Notes under the pieces: model-generated
The model's database searches: none
What the model was told of the DNA's origin: nothing
The model's input: only the letters and a program-made list of their open reading frames with translations
Assembly: GCF_009707865.1 (NCBI RefSeq)
Contig: NZ_WMBA01000053.1
Span: 1-58,089 of the forward strand
Length of the DNA stretch: 58,089 nt
Direction of reading: 5' to 3'
DNA from: Amycolatopsis pithecellobii
GTDB taxonomy: Bacteria > Actinomycetota > Actinomycetes > Mycobacteriales > Pseudonocardiaceae
Position numbers and translations under genes: made by a program
Shown: positions 7,861-17,884 of the stretch, in pieces
Numbering within the stretch: the first letter of the stretch is position 1
Layout: each line of letters opens with the position of its first letter

Positions 7861-8082
7861 TCACTTGTAGCGGTAGACGATGCGACCACGGGACAAGTCG
7901 TAGGGCGAAAGCTCCACGACGACCCGGTCCTCCGGCAGGATGCGGATGTAGTGCTGCCGCATCTTGCCACTGATGTGGGCCAGGACCTTGTGGCCGTTCT
8001 CCAACTCGACTCGAAACATCGCGTTGGGGAGTGGCTCGACCACGCGACCCTCGACCTCGATGGCCCCGTCTTTCTTAGCCAT
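7861..8082 (-). CDS. infA: Translation initiation factor IF-1
   Basis: IF-1 blocks the ribosomal A site during initiation and supports IF-2 and IF-3. The 73-residue product is a single S1/OB-fold domain ([60 protein letters not shown]), the exact family length. The ATG at 8082 has CGGAGGA just upstream. It is the first gene after the 202-base gap from map, so a promoter for infA, rpmJ and the alpha operon is expected in that gap. Confidence 0.98.
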   Translation of the reverse strand: MAKKDGAIEVEGRVVEPLPNAMFRVELENGHKVLAHISGKMRQHYIRILPEDRVVVELSPYDLSRGRIVYRYK

Positions 8083-8284
8083 GTCCTCCGCGTTTCGTGA
8101 TAATGGCTGAGCACCGTTTTTGCCTGCCTGAATGGTGCCGGCACACACGACACCCCGACCCCAAAGCCGCAAATATTTTCACGAGCGCGCTGGACCCGGC
8201 GTGCTGAGTACGCCAGCTAGACAGTTTACGCACCCCGTGTCGCACCGTGCGAGGCGGGGTGACGTGTGTTAAACGAGCGTTTGC
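8083..8284 (-). promoter_or_regulatory. map-infA intergenic region: terminator and likely infA promoter
   Basis: Read on the minus strand, 24 bases after the map stop comes a nested hairpin (outer arms 8231-8237 and 8255-8261, inner TCGCA/TGCGA stem), a plausible terminator for the secY-adk-map transcript although no T-run follows. The rest includes a locally AT-rich stretch at about 8167-8182, where promoter elements for infA are likely, but I cannot pick a confident -35/-10 pair. Confidence 0.45.
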
Positions 8285-9088
8285 TCAGTCTTGTTCCGCG
8301 GCGGTGAGAACCCAGGGACCGTCGGCCGTGACGGCGACGGTGTGTTCCCAGTGGGCGGCGCGGGAACCATCCGCGGTGACCACGGTCCAGCCGTCGTCCA
8401 GCTCGATCGTCTCGTTCGTGCCGGCGGTGAGCATCGGCTCGATCGCCAGTGTCACGCCGACTTCGAGGCGCGGGCCCTTCCCCGGCTTGCCGACGTTCGG
8501 CAGGAACGGGTCCATGTGCATTTCGCGACCGATGCCGTGGCCGCCGTACTCGACGATCTGGCCGTAGCCGAGCCCGCTGGCCGCCGAGGCGGCATCGGCC
8601 GAGCTCTGCACGGCGTAGGAGATGTCGGTGAGCTTCGCCCCGGGTACCGCGGCACTGATCCCGGCCCACATGGCGGCCTCGGTGGCCGCGGACAGCGCCA
8701 CGTCGGCCGCGGACACCGAACCGATGGCGAGCGTGACCGCGGAGTCGCCGTGCCAGCCGTCGAGGATGGCGCCGCAGTCGACCGAGATCAGGTCACCGTC
8801 AGCCAGCACTGTTGTCTTCGCCGGGATGCCGTGCACGATCTGCTCATTCACCGAGGCGCAGATCGAAGCGGGGAAACCGTGGTAGCCCTTGAACGAGGGC
8901 ACCGCACCGGCGTCCCTGATGGTCTGCTCGGCGAGCTCGTCGAGTTCGGCCGTGCTGACGCCGGGCTTCGCTGCCTCGGTCACCAGCGTCAGCGCGCGCC
9001 GCACGACCAGACCCGCGGCCCGCATCGCCTCGAGCTGGGCCGGGGTCTTGACCTCGATCGCGTTGCGCCTTCGCAGCAGTCTCAACAC
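8285..9088 (-). CDS. map: Methionine aminopeptidase, type I
   Basis: Removes the initiator methionine from nascent proteins, using two metal ions. The ligands are visible in order: VDCGAILDGWHGD (two Asp), GHGIGREMH (His), AIEPML (Glu) and WEHTVAV (Glu). A further substrate His is in GYHGFPAS. The chosen start is GTG 9088 (VLRLLRRRNAIEVKT), seven bases after the adk stop, giving 267 residues. A longer frame exists to 9151 but overlaps adk and reads poorly. The secY-adk-map order is the classic end of the spc operon. Confidence 0.95.
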   Translation of the reverse strand: MLRLLRRRNAIEVKTPAQLEAMRAAGLVVRRALTLVTEAAKPGVSTAELDELAEQTIRDAGAVPSFKGYHGFPASICASVNEQIVHGIPAKTTVLADGDLISVDCGAILDGWHGDSAVTLAIGSVSAADVALSAATEAAMWAGISAAVPGAKLTDISYAVQSSADAASAASGLGYGQIVEYGGHGIGREMHMDPFLPNVGKPGKGPRLEVGVTLAIEPMLTAGTNETIELDDGWTVVTADGSRAAHWEHTVAVTADGPWVLTAAEQD

Positions 9089-9095
9089 CTGGTGT

Positions 9096-9650
9096 TCACC
9101 GGCGGACGCGCAGCGCGTCCAGCACTCGCGAGGAGATCTCGTCGATGTCACCGACGCCGTCGACCTTGATCAGGATGTCCTGGTAGTAGTCCAGCAGCGG
9201 CGCGGTCTCCGACCAGTACACCTGCTGGCGACGGCGGATGACGTCCTCCGTGTCATCCGAGCGGCCACGCGAGAGCAGCCGGTTCACCACGACGTCCTCA
9301 GGCACCTCGAGCTGGATCACGGCGTCGAGCTCGAGGCCGCTTTCGGCCAGCAGCTTGCCGAGGACCTCGGCCTGCGCAGTGTTGCGGGGGAACCCGTCGA
9401 GCAGGAAACCTTCCGCCGCGTCGGGCTCGGCCAGCCGCTCGCGCACCATCTCGTTGGTCACCGCGTCGGGAACCAGTTCGCCCGAGTCCAGGTAGCGCTT
9501 GGTCTCCTCGCCCAGCGGCGTCCCCTCGGACACGTGCCTGCGGAACAGATCGCCGGTCGAGATGTGCGGGATCGACAGCCGCTGGGAAAGCGCGTCCGCC
9601 TGGGTGCCCTTCCCCGCTCCGGGCGGGCCGACAAGAACCAGACGCGTCAT
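9096..9650 (-). CDS. adk: Adenylate kinase
   Basis: Interconverts ATP + AMP and 2 ADP, balancing cellular adenylates. The P-loop [10 protein letters not shown] is at residues 8-17, the AMP-binding STGDLFR follows, then [13 protein letters not shown]. At 184 residues with a short SRGRSDD segment in place of the long LID, it is the short form typical of actinobacteria and lacks a zinc-type LID. Its ATG overlaps the secY stop (ATGA), so translation is coupled to SecY. Confidence 0.98.
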   Translation of the reverse strand: MTRLVLVGPPGAGKGTQADALSQRLSIPHISTGDLFRRHVSEGTPLGEETKRYLDSGELVPDAVTNEMVRERLAEPDAAEGFLLDGFPRNTAQAEVLGKLLAESGLELDAVIQLEVPEDVVVNRLLSRGRSDDTEDVIRRRQQVYWSETAPLLDYYQDILIKVDGVGDIDEISSRVLDALRVRR

Positions 9651-10954
9651 CGCAGAAACCCTTCGTAGTTGCGCTGCATCAGCTGGCTTTCGATCTGCTT
9701 CACGGTGTCGAGGCCGACACCGACCATGATCAGCACAGCCGTCCCGCCGAACGGGAAACTCTGGTTGTTGCCCTGCTGGGTCATCGAAAGGAAGAAGTTC
9801 GGCAGGATCGCGATGATGCCGAGGTAGATCGACCCTGGCAGGGTGATCCGGCCCAGCACGAAGCTCAGGTACTCAGCGGTCGGGCGGCCGGGGCGAATGC
9901 CCGGGATGAAGCCACCGAACTTCTTCATCTCCTCCGCACGCTCGTCCACGTTGAACGTGATCGTGATGTAGAAGTACGTGAAGAAGATGATCAACGCGAA
10001 GTACAGCACGATGTGGACCCAGTTGCCCTGGTTGACCACATAGTTCTGCAGGAACGCCTGCCAGCCCGATGCGCTGGTGGGGTTGCCGACGAGCCTGCTG
10101 ATCAGGTCCGGCAGGTACAGCAGCGAGGACGCGAAGATGACCGGGATGACACCGGCCTGGTTGACCTTGATCGGCAGGTAGGTCGAGGTCCCGCCGTACA
10201 TCCGGCGGCCGATCATGCGCTTGGCGTACTGCACCGGGATCCGGCGCTGCCCCTGCTCGACGAAGATGACGCTGGCGATGATGACCAGGCCGAACACACA
10301 GACGAGAGCGAAGACGATGCCGCCCTGGCTGTTGAGGATGTTGATGCCCTCGGCCGGGATGCGGGCCGCGATGTTCAGGAAGATCAGCACCGACATGCCG
10401 TTGCCGACACCGCGCTCGGTGATCAGCTCACCCAGCCACATCATCACCGCGGTGCCGGCGGTCATCGTCACGACGATCATCGCCAGTGCCCAGACGCTGT
10501 TGTCGGGGATGATCGACTGGGTGCAGTTCGGGAACAGCTGACCGCGGTCGGCGAGCGCGACCACACCGGTGGCCTGGAGGATCGCCAGTGCGATCGTCAG
10601 GTACCGGGTGTACTGGGTGAGCTTGTTCTGCCCGGCCTGGCCTTCCTTTTTCAGCTCCTCGAACCGCGGGATGACGACGGTCAGCAGCTGGACGATGATG
10701 CTCGCCGTGATGTACGGCATGATGCCCGTCGAGAAAATCGACAGCTGCAGGAGCGCGCCACCGCTGAACAGGTTCAGCAACGAGTAGATGCCCGATGAGT
10801 CGGCCTGCGCTCCGCAGGCCTGCACGTTGGGGTAGGAGATCCCGGGCGCCGGCGTGACCGCACCGATCCGGTAGACGGCCACGATCATCAACGTGAACAG
10901 GATCTTCTTGCGCAGGTCCGGCGTAGCGAGAGCCGAGCGGAAGGCGCTGAGCAC
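9647..10954 (-). CDS. secY: Preprotein translocase channel subunit SecY
   Basis: SecY forms the protein-conducting channel of the Sec system with SecE and SecG. The start GTG 10954 ([21 protein letters not shown]) has GAGGAGG seven bases upstream and gives 435 residues with about ten membrane helices. The family signatures [10 protein letters not shown] and [18 protein letters not shown] are present. An open frame continues far upstream, but it lies antisense-like over another gene and is not SecY. The 182 bases upstream contain two hairpins (11008-11026 and 11039-11056) and presumably a promoter, since secY is cut off from rplO by a strong terminator. Confidence 0.97.
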   Translation of the reverse strand: MLSAFRSALATPDLRKKILFTLMIVAVYRIGAVTPAPGISYPNVQACGAQADSSGIYSLLNLFSGGALLQLSIFSTGIMPYITASIIVQLLTVVIPRFEELKKEGQAGQNKLTQYTRYLTIALAILQATGVVALADRGQLFPNCTQSIIPDNSVWALAMIVVTMTAGTAVMMWLGELITERGVGNGMSVLIFLNIAARIPAEGINILNSQGGIVFALVCVFGLVIIASVIFVEQGQRRIPVQYAKRMIGRRMYGGTSTYLPIKVNQAGVIPVIFASSLLYLPDLISRLVGNPTSASGWQAFLQNYVVNQGNWVHIVLYFALIIFFTYFYITITFNVDERAEEMKKFGGFIPGIRPGRPTAEYLSFVLGRITLPGSIYLGIIAILPNFFLSMTQQGNNQSFPFGGTAVLIMVGVGLDTVKQIESQLMQRNYEGFLR

Positions 10955-11007
10955 GCGGGGGACCTCCTCGGCGTCACCGGCGGGGTATCGCCAGTGATCG
11001 GCTTGGC

Positions 11008-11056
11008 CGACCGCGGGGTGGTCGGCAGGACACAACTGCCTGGCGGGCAAGCCAGG
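11008..11056 (-). promoter_or_regulatory. Two hairpins in the secY leader
   Basis: CCGACC...GGTCGG (arms 11008-11013 and 11021-11026) and CCTGGC...GCCAGG (arms 11039-11044 and 11051-11056) form two short GC-rich stem-loops between the preceding membrane gene and secY. They may terminate the upstream transcript or shape the secY leader. No experiment is implied. Confidence 0.35.
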
Positions 11057-11136
11057 AACGCTACAGGACAGACTTGTCCGGCAGCGTGCTGCCGACTCTA
11101 ACAGCGACGGCGGGCCCGCCTCACCGCAGGTGGCCT

Positions 11137-11706
11137 TTACCCGCGGAAAAGCCCAGGATCGGCGCGCACCGGCAGTGCCGCGAGCACCACCGCGGCGATC
11201 GCCAGCGCCACCGCGGCGAGCTCGAGCCAGAAGCCCACGCCCAGTTCGGCGTGCACGCCGAAACCGGCGACACCTGCCGGCTGGAAACTGGCGAGCAGGT
11301 TCGCCGCCTCGACGGCGATGGTGGCCACGACCCCGGCGAGGAACGCCGCCGCGACCGCTCCGGACACCACGGCCAGTGCCCTCGCGCCACCCGGCATGTT
11401 CCGCACCGCCGCGACGAGCCCGAGCACCGCGGCGATGATCAGGAAGGCACCGGAGACCGCCAGCGGGTAACCGTTCTGCGCCGCGCCGGCCACCGTCGCG
11501 AGGCCGCCGCTGGTGGTGAGCTTCCAGCCGGTGATCGACACCGTCACGACCGCGCGGCCCGGCACATCCAGCTCCCCCGACACCAGGGGCAGGAACGAAC
11601 CCGTGATGGCGAGCGCCGCGGCCGCAGTGGCCGCGAGCGCACCCAGCAGCCGCCTGCCGTACCACGATGGCTGCCTGGGCTCCTCTCCCGGCTCCCCCTC
11701 CGTCAT
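11137..11706 (-). CDS. Unknown four-helix membrane protein in the spc operon
   Basis: A 189-residue protein with a short charged N-terminus and about four hydrophobic helices (near residues 20-43, 78-102, 108-132 and 157-180). A loop after the first helix (about 44-75) is predicted outside the cell. I recognise no domain. It sits between rplO and secY, which normally adjoin, and is separated from rplO by a strong terminator at 11748-11777. It therefore has its own promoter or relies on readthrough. It could be an insertion into the spc operon or a lineage-specific membrane factor expressed with SecY; the sequence does not decide. Confidence 0.75.
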   Translation of the reverse strand: MTEGEPGEEPRQPSWYGRRLLGALAATAAAALAITGSFLPLVSGELDVPGRAVVTVSITGWKLTTSGGLATVAGAAQNGYPLAVSGAFLIIAAVLGLVAAVRNMPGGARALAVVSGAVAAAFLAGVVATIAVEAANLLASFQPAGVAGFGVHAELGVGFWLELAAVALAIAAVVLAALPVRADPGLFRG

Positions 11707-11747
11707 AGGTCGATCGTGGCACCCCGGCCGAGTCCGGACAAAACGAA

Positions 11748-11777
11748 ACGGCCCGCCGGGGATTCCCGGCGGGCCGT
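11748..11777 (-). terminator. Strong terminator after rplO
   Basis: A perfect 13-bp stem (arms 11748-11760 and 11765-11777) with a four-base loop is followed on the minus strand by TTTCGTTTTG. It lies 13 bases after the rplO stop and should end most S10/spc transcription before secY. Confidence 0.9.
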
Positions 11778-11790
11778 CCGATGTGAAACG

Positions 11791-12234
11791 TCAGGCCACG
11801 GTGACAGAGCCACCGGCGGCTTCGAGCTTCTCCTTGGCGGAGGCGGAGAAGGCGTCGGCGGTGACGTCCAGCTTGACGCTGACGTCGCCGTTGCCCAGCA
11901 CCTTCACCAGCTTGCCCTTGCGGACGAGGCCGCGAGCGGCCAGCTCCTCCTTGGACACGGTGCCGCCCTCGGCGAACACCCGGGCGATGTCGCCCACGTT
12001 CACCGGCTGGTACTCCGTACGGAACCGGTTCTTGAAGCCACGCAGCTTCGGCAGCCGCATGTGGATGGGCATCTGCCCACCCTCGAACCCGGCAGGCACG
12101 TTCTTGCGTGCCTTGGTGCCCTTGGTACCGCGGCCGGCGGTCTTGCCCTTCGAGCCCTCACCACGGCCGACCCGGATCTTGTCGCGCTTGGCGCCGGGGG
12201 CGGGCCGCAGGTCGTGGATCTTGATGGCGGTCAT
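11791..12234 (-). CDS. rplO: 50S ribosomal protein L15
   Basis: L15 is a late-assembling large-subunit protein. The 147-residue product has the Gly/Lys-rich N-terminus ([20 protein letters not shown]) and the conserved [19 protein letters not shown]. Its ATG overlaps the rpmD stop by four bases. A strong terminator follows, which makes it the last ribosomal gene of this transcript. Confidence 0.98.
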   Translation of the reverse strand: MTAIKIHDLRPAPGAKRDKIRVGRGEGSKGKTAGRGTKGTKARKNVPAGFEGGQMPIHMRLPKLRGFKNRFRTEYQPVNVGDIARVFAEGGTVSKEELAARGLVRKGKLVKVLGNGDVSVKLDVTADAFSASAKEKLEAAGGSVTVA

Positions 12235-12416
12235 GCCTTGACCTCCTCAACGGTTACGAGGTGCCGCACCGTGTGGATCAGGCCGCGAACCTCGGGAGTG
12301 TCCTCCCGGACGACGGACTGGCGGATCTTGCGCAGGCCGAGGGTCCGCAGCGATTCCCGGTGGTTGTGCTTCGTCCCGATCTTGCTCTTGACCTGGGTGA
12401 CCTTGAGCTGAGCCAT
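12231..12416 (-). CDS. rpmD: 50S ribosomal protein L30
   Basis: L30 is a small ferredoxin-like-fold protein of the large subunit. The 61-residue product reads [20 protein letters not shown] with [18 protein letters not shown], matching the family at full length. It starts one base after the rpsE stop and overlaps rplO by four bases. Confidence 0.98.
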   Translation of the reverse strand: MAQLKVTQVKSKIGTKHNHRESLRTLGLRKIRQSVVREDTPEVRGLIHTVRHLVTVEEVKA

Positions 12417-12417
12417 G

Positions 12418-13062
12418 TCAGACCCCCTGTCCCGCCCGCTGGCGCAGCATGCGCGCCGGGGCGACGTCCTCGAGCGGCAGGCCACGACGGGCCGCCACCT
12501 CCTCCGGACGCTGCAGGCCCTTCAACGCCGCCACGGTCGCGTGCACGATGTTGATCGCGTTGTCGCTGCCGAGCGACTTCGAGAGCACGTCGTGCACACC
12601 CGCGCACTCCAGCACCGCACGCACCGGGCCACCGGCGATGACACCGGTACCGGCGCTGGCCGGGCGGAGCAGCACGACACCGGCGGCGTCCTCACCCTGG
12701 ATGGGGTGCGGAATGGTGCCGCCGATCCGAGGCACGCGGAAGAAGTTCTTCTTCGCCTCCTCGACACCCTTGGCGATCGCCGCGGGCACCTCCTTGGCCT
12801 TGCCGTAGCCGACACCGACCTGGCCGTCGCCGTCACCGACGACCACCAGCGCGGTGAAGCTGAACCGGCGACCACCCTTGACGACCTTGGCGACACGGTT
12901 GATCGCGACTACGCGCTCGAGGTGCGGGGTCTTGTCCTGGCCGGCCCCGCCACGGCCACTGTCGCGACGGTCCCTGCGGTCCCGGCGGTCGCCGCGGTCG
13001 TTACCGCCCTGGCCGCCCGGACCGCCCTGCCCGCCGCCGAATTGCCGTGTACGTCCCGGCAT
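12418..13062 (-). CDS. rpsE: 30S ribosomal protein S5 with repeat-rich N-terminus
   Basis: S5 acts in decoding accuracy at the back of the small subunit and contacts S4. The core ([49 protein letters not shown]) is normal, and the loop that mutates in spectinomycin resistance is intact. The first 50 residues are an added low-complexity segment of Gly/Gln and then tandem DRR units ([11 protein letters not shown]), longer than in most bacteria. The start ATG 13062 follows GGAAGGAA. The protein is 214 residues. Confidence 0.97.
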   Translation of the reverse strand: MPGRTRQFGGGQGGPGGQGGNDRGDRRDRRDRRDSGRGGAGQDKTPHLERVVAINRVAKVVKGGRRFSFTALVVVGDGDGQVGVGYGKAKEVPAAIAKGVEEAKKNFFRVPRIGGTIPHPIQGEDAAGVVLLRPASAGTGVIAGGPVRAVLECAGVHDVLSKSLGSDNAINIVHATVAALKGLQRPEEVAARRGLPLEDVAPARMLRQRAGQGV

Positions 13063-13093
13063 CAGGCGTTCCTTCCGTTCTCGATGTGCATCT

Positions 13094-13495
13094 CTAGAAC
13101 TCCAACCCGCCCTCGCGGGCGGCGTCGGCCAGCGCCGCGATGCGACCGTGGTAGCCGTTGCCACCGTGGTCGAACACGACATTCGTGATGCCCGCGTTCT
13201 TCGCACGGGCCGCGACCAGTTCGCCGACCTTGGCGGCCTTGGCCTTCTTGTCGCCCTCGACGGCACGCACGTCCGCCTCCATCGTCGACGCCGCTGCCAG
13301 CGTGTGGCCGGCGAGGTCGTCGATCAGCTGGACATAGATGTGGCGCGAGGACCGCTTGACCGACAGCCGGGGCCGCTGGTCGGTGCCATTGATCTTCTTG
13401 CGGAGCCGGAAGTGACGGCGCGCCTTCGCGACGCGGCGCCGGGTCGAGGCGTCCTTGCCGACCGGCTTCCGCTTGGTGGTTGCAGTGTCGCTCAT
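13094..13495 (-). CDS. rplR: 50S ribosomal protein L18
   Basis: L18 binds 5S rRNA with L5 and attaches it to the central protuberance. The 133-residue product has [18 protein letters not shown] and the end motif [20 protein letters not shown]. The start is placed at ATG 13495 ([10 protein letters not shown]), two bases after the rplF stop. An in-frame ATG at 13501 inside the rplF end would add only two residues. Confidence 0.97.
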   Translation of the reverse strand: MSDTATTKRKPVGKDASTRRRVAKARRHFRLRKKINGTDQRPRLSVKRSSRHIYVQLIDDLAGHTLAAASTMEADVRAVEGDKKAKAAKVGELVAARAKNAGITNVVFDHGGNGYHGRIAALADAAREGGLEF

Positions 13496-13497
13496 GA

Positions 13498-14037
13498 TCA
13501 CTTACCCGTCTTTCCGACCTTGCGACGGATGCGCTCGCCCTCGTAACGCAGCCCCTTGCCCTTGTACGGGTCGGGGCGGCGCAGCTTGCGGATCACCGCG
13601 GCCGTCTGGCCGACCTTCTGCTTGTCGATACCGGAGACCGAGAACCGGGTCGGGCTCTCCACCTTGAAGGTGATGCCCTCCGGCGCCTCGATGAGCACCG
13701 GGTGGCTGTAGCCGAGGGCGAACTCGAGGTTGCTGCCCTTGGCCTGGACGCGGTAACCGACGCCGTGGATCTCGAGCTTCTTCTCGTAGCCCTCGGTCAC
13801 ACCCACGACCAGGTTGTTCACCAGGGTCCGGGTGAGGCCGTGCAGGGCCTTGCTATCCCGCTCGTCGTTCGGCCGCTTGACCTGCAGGGTGCCGTCCTCG
13901 TCCCGCTCGACGGTGATCGGCACGGCGATGGTGTGCGACAAGGTGCCCTTGGGGCCCTTGACCGAGATGCTCTGGCCGTCGATGTTCACCTCGACCCCGG
14001 AAGGGACGGGAATCGGCAGCTTTCCGATGCGTGACAT
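13498..14037 (-). CDS. rplF: 50S ribosomal protein L6
   Basis: L6 lies near the sarcin-ricin loop at the factor-binding site. The 179-residue product has the two repeated L6 folds and the C-terminal signature [19 protein letters not shown]. It begins [17 protein letters not shown] with an AGGGAG site, 16 bases after rpsH. Confidence 0.98.
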   Translation of the reverse strand: MSRIGKLPIPVPSGVEVNIDGQSISVKGPKGTLSHTIAVPITVERDEDGTLQVKRPNDERDSKALHGLTRTLVNNLVVGVTEGYEKKLEIHGVGYRVQAKGSNLEFALGYSHPVLIEAPEGITFKVESPTRFSVSGIDKQKVGQTAAVIRKLRRPDPYKGKGLRYEGERIRRKVGKTGK

Positions 14038-14053
14038 GCCTGGACTCCCTTCC

Positions 14054-14452
14054 TCACCAGACGTAGGCGAGGACTTCCCCGCCCACTCCGTTGCGCTTGG
14101 CCTGCCGGTCGGTCTGCAGACCGCCCGACGTCGAGATGATCGCGATGCCGAGGCCGCCGAGCACGCTGGGCAGCTCGGTCGACTTGGCGTAGACCCGCAG
14201 ACCGGGCTTGGACACCCGGCGCAGGCCCGCGATGCTGCGCTCGCGGTTACGGCCGTACTTCAGTTCGACCACGAGGTTCTTGTGCTTCTCACCCGGCTCC
14301 GAGCGGAAGCCCGCGATGTAACCCTCACGCTTGAGGATGTCCGCGATGTTCTGCTTGAGCTTCGAGTGGGGCAGCACGACCTCGTCGTGATACGCCGAGT
14401 TGGCGTTGCGCAGACGAGTCAAGAAGTCTGCGATCGGGTCGGTCATCGTCAT
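14054..14452 (-). CDS. rpsH: 30S ribosomal protein S8
   Basis: S8 binds helix 21 of 16S rRNA and is the translational repressor of the spc operon in E. coli. The 132-residue product has the typical start [16 protein letters not shown] and C-terminal [13 protein letters not shown]. The 79 bases separating it from rpsN show no clear gene. An in-frame second Met two codons in (TDPIADF) is an equally possible start. Confidence 0.97.
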   Translation of the reverse strand: MTMTDPIADFLTRLRNANSAYHDEVVLPHSKLKQNIADILKREGYIAGFRSEPGEKHKNLVVELKYGRNRERSIAGLRRVSKPGLRVYAKSTELPSVLGGLGIAIISTSGGLQTDRQAKRNGVGGEVLAYVW

Positions 14453-14531
14453 GGTGACCTGTCAACCTTTCTCGCCTGGTTCCCCCGCCCGGGGGCCTGT
14501 GGCGAAGTGGGAGCCTTGAGAAGTTCTTGGA

Positions 14532-14717
14532 TTACCAGCTGGACTTGGACACGCCCGGCAGCTCGCCCGCGTGCGCCATCTCGCGCAGGCACACCCGGCA
14601 CAGCCCGAACTTGCGGAACACCGAGTGCGGCCTGCCGCAGCGGTTGCAGCGGGTGTACGCACGCACCTTGAACTTGGGCTTGCGGGCCGCCTTGGCGATG
14701 AGAGCCTTCTTGGCCAT
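14532..14717 (-). CDS. rpsN: 30S ribosomal protein S14, zinc type
   Basis: S14 folds into the head of the small subunit. This is the short zinc form of 61 residues (type Z), with ligands Cys24, Cys27, Cys40 and Cys43 in [10 protein letters not shown] and [10 protein letters not shown]. The zinc-free long form found elsewhere in some actinobacterial genomes is not in this window. Its ATG overlaps the rplE stop by one base. Confidence 0.98.
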   Translation of the reverse strand: MAKKALIAKAARKPKFKVRAYTRCNRCGRPHSVFRKFGLCRVCLREMAHAGELPGVSKSSW

Positions 14718-15280
14718 CAGTTCTCCTTGAACGGGAAGCCGAGCTTGCGAAGCAGCGCGCGGCCCTCGTCATCGGTGGTAGCGGTGGTGACAACGGTGAC
14801 GTCCATACCGCGGGGGCGGTCGATGGCGTCCGGGTCGATCTCGTGGAACATCGACTGCTCGTTGAGACCGAACGTGTAGTTGCCGTTGCCGTCGAACTGC
14901 TTGGGCGAAAGCCCGCGGAAGTCACGGATACGCGGCAGCGCGATGCTCAGCAGCCGGTCCAGGAACTCCCACATCCGGTCCCCGCGCAGCGTGACGCGGG
15001 CACCGATGGGCTGGCCCTCACGCAGCTTGAACTGCGCGATGGACTTGCGAGCCTTGCGCACCTCGGGCTTCTGGCCGGTGATGGCCGTCAGGTCCTTGAT
15101 GGCGCCCTCGATCAGCTTGCTGTCCCGCGCGGCGTCGCCGACACCCATGTTGACGACGATCTTCACCACGCCCGGGATGAGGTGCACGTTGGAGTAGGAG
15201 AACTCCTTCTGCAGCTCGGGCTTGATCTGCTCGCGGTACCGGGTCTTCAACCGCGGCACGATTTTCTCCGCTGTCGTCAT
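14717..15280 (-). CDS. rplE: 50S ribosomal protein L5
   Basis: L5 binds 5S rRNA with L18 and touches the P-site tRNA. The 187-residue product shows [38 protein letters not shown] and the C-terminal [20 protein letters not shown] of the family. It overlaps rplX by one base. Confidence 0.98.
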   Translation of the reverse strand: MTTAEKIVPRLKTRYREQIKPELQKEFSYSNVHLIPGVVKIVVNMGVGDAARDSKLIEGAIKDLTAITGQKPEVRKARKSIAQFKLREGQPIGARVTLRGDRMWEFLDRLLSIALPRIRDFRGLSPKQFDGNGNYTFGLNEQSMFHEIDPDAIDRPRGMDVTVVTTATTDDEGRALLRKLGFPFKEN

Positions 15281-15594
15281 CAGATGTCCTTACCGGTCCG
15301 GCGCGAGATGCGAACCTTCTTGCCGTCCTCGCCGATGCGGTAGCCGACGCGGGTCGGCTTGCCGTCGGAGTCGACGACCATCACGTTCGACACGTGGATC
15401 GGCGCCTCCTGTGTCACGATGCCGCCGGACTGCGCGCCGCGCTGCGTCTGCGTGATCCGAGTGTGCTTCTTGATCCGGTTCACGCCCTCGACCAGGACCC
15501 GCTGGCGGTCCGGGTAGGCCTGGATGACCTTGCCCTTGGCGCCCTTGTCCTTGCCCGAGATGACGACGACCGTGTCACCCTTTTTGACCTTCAT
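15280..15594 (-). CDS. rplX: 50S ribosomal protein L24
   Basis: L24 is an early assembly initiator at the 5' end of 23S rRNA. The 104-residue product begins with the KOW motif ([19 protein letters not shown]) and has [19 protein letters not shown]. It starts two bases after rplN. Confidence 0.98.
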   Translation of the reverse strand: MKVKKGDTVVVISGKDKGAKGKVIQAYPDRQRVLVEGVNRIKKHTRITQTQRGAQSGGIVTQEAPIHVSNVMVVDSDGKPTRVGYRIGEDGKKVRISRRTGKDI

Positions 15595-15596
15595 GG

Positions 15597-15965
15597 TCAG
15601 AGCACCTCCGGAGCCAGCGAGATGATCTTCATGAACTTCCGGTCGCGCAGTTCACGGCCGACCGGCCCGAAAATGCGGGTTCCACGCGGCTCGTTGTCGT
15701 TCTTGATGAGCACCGCGGCGTTCTCGTCGAACCGGATGTAGGAGCCGTCCGGGCGACGCCGCTCCTTCACCGTGCGGACGACGACGGCCTTGACCACGTC
15801 ACCCTTCTTCACCCCGGCAGCCGGGATGGCGTCCTTAACGGTGGCGACGATGATGTCGCCGATACCCGCGTAGCGCCGCCCCGAACCGCCGAGCACGCGG
15901 ATGCACAGAATCTCCTTGGCACCCGTGTTGTCGGCGACTCGCAGTCGCGACTCCTGCTGGATCAC
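15597..15965 (-). CDS. rplN: 50S ribosomal protein L14
   Basis: L14 forms part of the intersubunit bridge and the silencing-factor binding surface. The 122-residue product is the exact family length, starting [20 protein letters not shown] and ending SLAPEVL. An 86-base gap from rpsQ includes a short GGGGC/GCCCC hairpin (16037-16049). Confidence 0.98.
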   Translation of the reverse strand: MIQQESRLRVADNTGAKEILCIRVLGGSGRRYAGIGDIIVATVKDAIPAAGVKKGDVVKAVVVRTVKERRRPDGSYIRFDENAAVLIKNDNEPRGTRIFGPVGRELRDRKFMKIISLAPEVL

Positions 15966-16051
15966 GTCAACTCCTGTATGTCTCGCCGGTTCTCATGCTT
16001 TTGAATGTCTCAGTGCGCGAGCCTGGCGGAACGGATGGGGCGGAGCCCCGC

Positions 16052-16363
16052 TTACTTGGCCTTCTCCACGATCCGCACCAGCCGCCACCGCTTGGTGGCC
16101 GACAGCGGGCGGGTCTCCATGAGAATCACGCGGTCGCCTTCGCCGGCGCTGTTCTCCTCGTCGTGCGCCTTCACCTTGCTGGTGGTGCGGACGACCTTCG
16201 GATACTTCGGGTGCTTCTTGCGGTCCTCGAGCTCGACCACGATCGTCTTGTCCATCTTGTCCGAGACGACGTAGCCCTCACGGACCTTGCGGTAGTTACG
16301 ACCCGACTGAGAACGCACCGGCTTCTGCGCTTGCTCGTCTGCAAGCTGTTCGGCGTCGCTCAT
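16052..16363 (-). CDS. rpsQ: 30S ribosomal protein S17
   Basis: S17 is a primary 16S rRNA binder with an OB fold. The core ([39 protein letters not shown]) begins at about residue 23. The first 22 residues are an acidic, Gln-rich extension seen in many actinobacteria. It overlaps rpmC by four bases. The protein is 103 residues. Confidence 0.97.
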   Translation of the reverse strand: MSDAEQLADEQAQKPVRSQSGRNYRKVREGYVVSDKMDKTIVVELEDRKKHPKYPKVVRTTSKVKAHDEENSAGEGDRVILMETRPLSATKRWRLVRIVEKAK

Positions 16364-16608
16364 GCCGCACCTTCCTCGTTCTCACCATCGGGAGCGACCG
16401 ACAGGCCCAGCTCCCGCTCACGCATGATCGTGTAGATCCGCGCGATGTCGGTGCGCACGGTGCGCAGCCGACGGTTGTTGTCCAACTGCCCGGTGGCCAT
16501 CTGGAAACGGAGGTTGAACAGCTCCTCCTTGGCTTCCTTCAAGCGCAGCACGAGCTCCTCTTGGGTGAGCTCACGCAGCTCCGACGGAGCGACTCCGGCC
16601 TTCGCCAT
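16360..16608 (-). CDS. rpmC: 50S ribosomal protein L29
   Basis: L29 lies beside the nascent-chain exit and helps dock trigger factor and SRP. The 82-residue product has [20 protein letters not shown] and [19 protein letters not shown], followed by a slightly extended acidic end. It overlaps both neighbours (one base with rplP, four with rpsQ). Confidence 0.98.
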   Translation of the reverse strand: MAKAGVAPSELRELTQEELVLRLKEAKEELFNLRFQMATGQLDNNRRLRTVRTDIARIYTIMRERELGLSVAPDGENEEGAA

Positions 16609-17027
16609 CAGAACTCACCGCCTTCACGGGTCACGATGCGGCACTTCATGGGCAGCTTGTGGATCGCGCGGCGCAGCGCCTCACGGGCGGTCGCCTCGTT
16701 CGGGAAGCTCATCTCGAACATGACGCGGCCCGGCTTGACGTTGGCGATCCACCATTCCGGCGAACCCTTACCGGAACCCATGCGGGTTTCCGCCGGCTTC
16801 TTGGTCAGCGGGCGGTCCGGGAAGATGTTGATCCAGATCTTGCCGCCACGCTTGATGTGCCGGGTCATGGCGATACGAGCGGACTCGATCTGCCGGTTGG
16901 TCACGTAAGCGTGTTCAAGCGCCTGAATGCCGTACTCGCCGAAGGTCACCTTCGTGCCGCCACTGGCGGCGCCGGTGCGCTTCGGGTGGTGCTGCTTGCG
17001 GTGCTTGACCTTGCGTGGGACGAGCAC
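16608..17027 (-). CDS. rplP: 50S ribosomal protein L16
   Basis: L16 shapes the A-site tRNA binding region of the large subunit. The 139-residue product has [40 protein letters not shown] and [20 protein letters not shown]. It starts three bases after rpsC. Confidence 0.98.
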   Translation of the reverse strand: MLVPRKVKHRKQHHPKRTGAASGGTKVTFGEYGIQALEHAYVTNRQIESARIAMTRHIKRGGKIWINIFPDRPLTKKPAETRMGSGKGSPEWWIANVKPGRVMFEMSFPNEATAREALRRAIHKLPMKCRIVTREGGEF

Positions 17028-17030
17028 GCC

Positions 17031-17882
17031 TCAGCCCTCCGTCTTCTCTGCCGCGGCCGGCTGCCCCTGCGCGGGGGCTTCGCTGGTCGCGACGTCGCTG
17101 TCGTTCTTCGCGGCGGCAGCGGCGGCGCGCCCGGCCTCGGTGGAGGTCGGCGTGGTGCCCGAGGCACCGGACCGGCGCGGGCGCGACGGACGGTCGCGGC
17201 GCGGGGCGCGCTCGGCGGCCGCCGCGTTGTCCCGCTCCGCCTTGGCCTTGAGGCCACCGACGATGTCACCCTTGTAGATCCACACCTTGACGCCGATGCG
17301 GCCGAACGTCGTGCGGGCCTCGAAGAAGCCGTAGTCGATGTCGGCACGCAGCGTGTGCAGCGGGACCCGGCCGTCGCGGTAGTGCTCCGACCGCGACATC
17401 TCGGCACCGCCGAGGCGGCCACCGCACTGCACGCGGATGCCCTTGACCTGCGGCGAGCGCATGGAGGTCTGGATCGCCTTGCGCATCGCGCGACGGAACG
17501 CCACGCGGTTGGACAGCTGCTCCGCGACACCCTGCGCGACGAGCTGGGCGTCGGCCTCGGGGTTCTTCACCTCGAGGATGTTCAGCTGCACCTGCTTTTT
17601 GGTCAGCTTCTCCAGCGCGCCACGGATCCGGTCGGCCTCCGCACCGCGGCGGCCGATGACGATGCCCGGCCGGGCGGTGTGGATATCCACACGAACCCTG
17701 TCACGGGTCCGTTCGATCTCGACCTTGGAAATCCCGGCGCGCTCCATACCGGTGGAGAGCAGCTTGCGGATCTTGACGTCCTCGGCCACGTACTCCGCGT
17801 ACTGCTTGTCGGCGTACCAGCGGGACTTCCAGTCCGTGGTGATCCCGAGCCGGAAGCCGTGCGGGTTGATCTTCTGGCCCAC
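17031..17882 (-). CDS. rpsC: 30S ribosomal protein S3 with C-terminal extension
   Basis: S3 lines the mRNA entry tunnel and helps unwind mRNA. The N-terminal KH domain carries the GXXG loop ([13 protein letters not shown]) and the C-terminal domain is normal up to about residue 215 ([15 protein letters not shown]). The last 60 or so residues are an added Arg/Pro then Ala/Thr/Glu-rich tail, giving 283 residues compared with about 230 in E. coli. It starts two bases after rplV. Confidence 0.97.
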   Translation of the reverse strand: MGQKINPHGFRLGITTDWKSRWYADKQYAEYVAEDVKIRKLLSTGMERAGISKVEIERTRDRVRVDIHTARPGIVIGRRGAEADRIRGALEKLTKKQVQLNILEVKNPEADAQLVAQGVAEQLSNRVAFRRAMRKAIQTSMRSPQVKGIRVQCGGRLGGAEMSRSEHYRDGRVPLHTLRADIDYGFFEARTTFGRIGVKVWIYKGDIVGGLKAKAERDNAAAAERAPRRDRPSRPRRSGASGTTPTSTEAGRAAAAAAKNDSDVATSEAPAQGQPAAAEKTEG

Positions 17883-17884
17883 TA

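Noticed and set aside
9647..11722. A 691-residue frame apparently fusing an upstream segment to SecY
   Set aside because: The added N-terminus is low-complexity Arg/Gly, lies antisense-like over the membrane protein gene at 11137-11706, and lacks SecY features. GTG 10954 with GAGGAGG is the family start.
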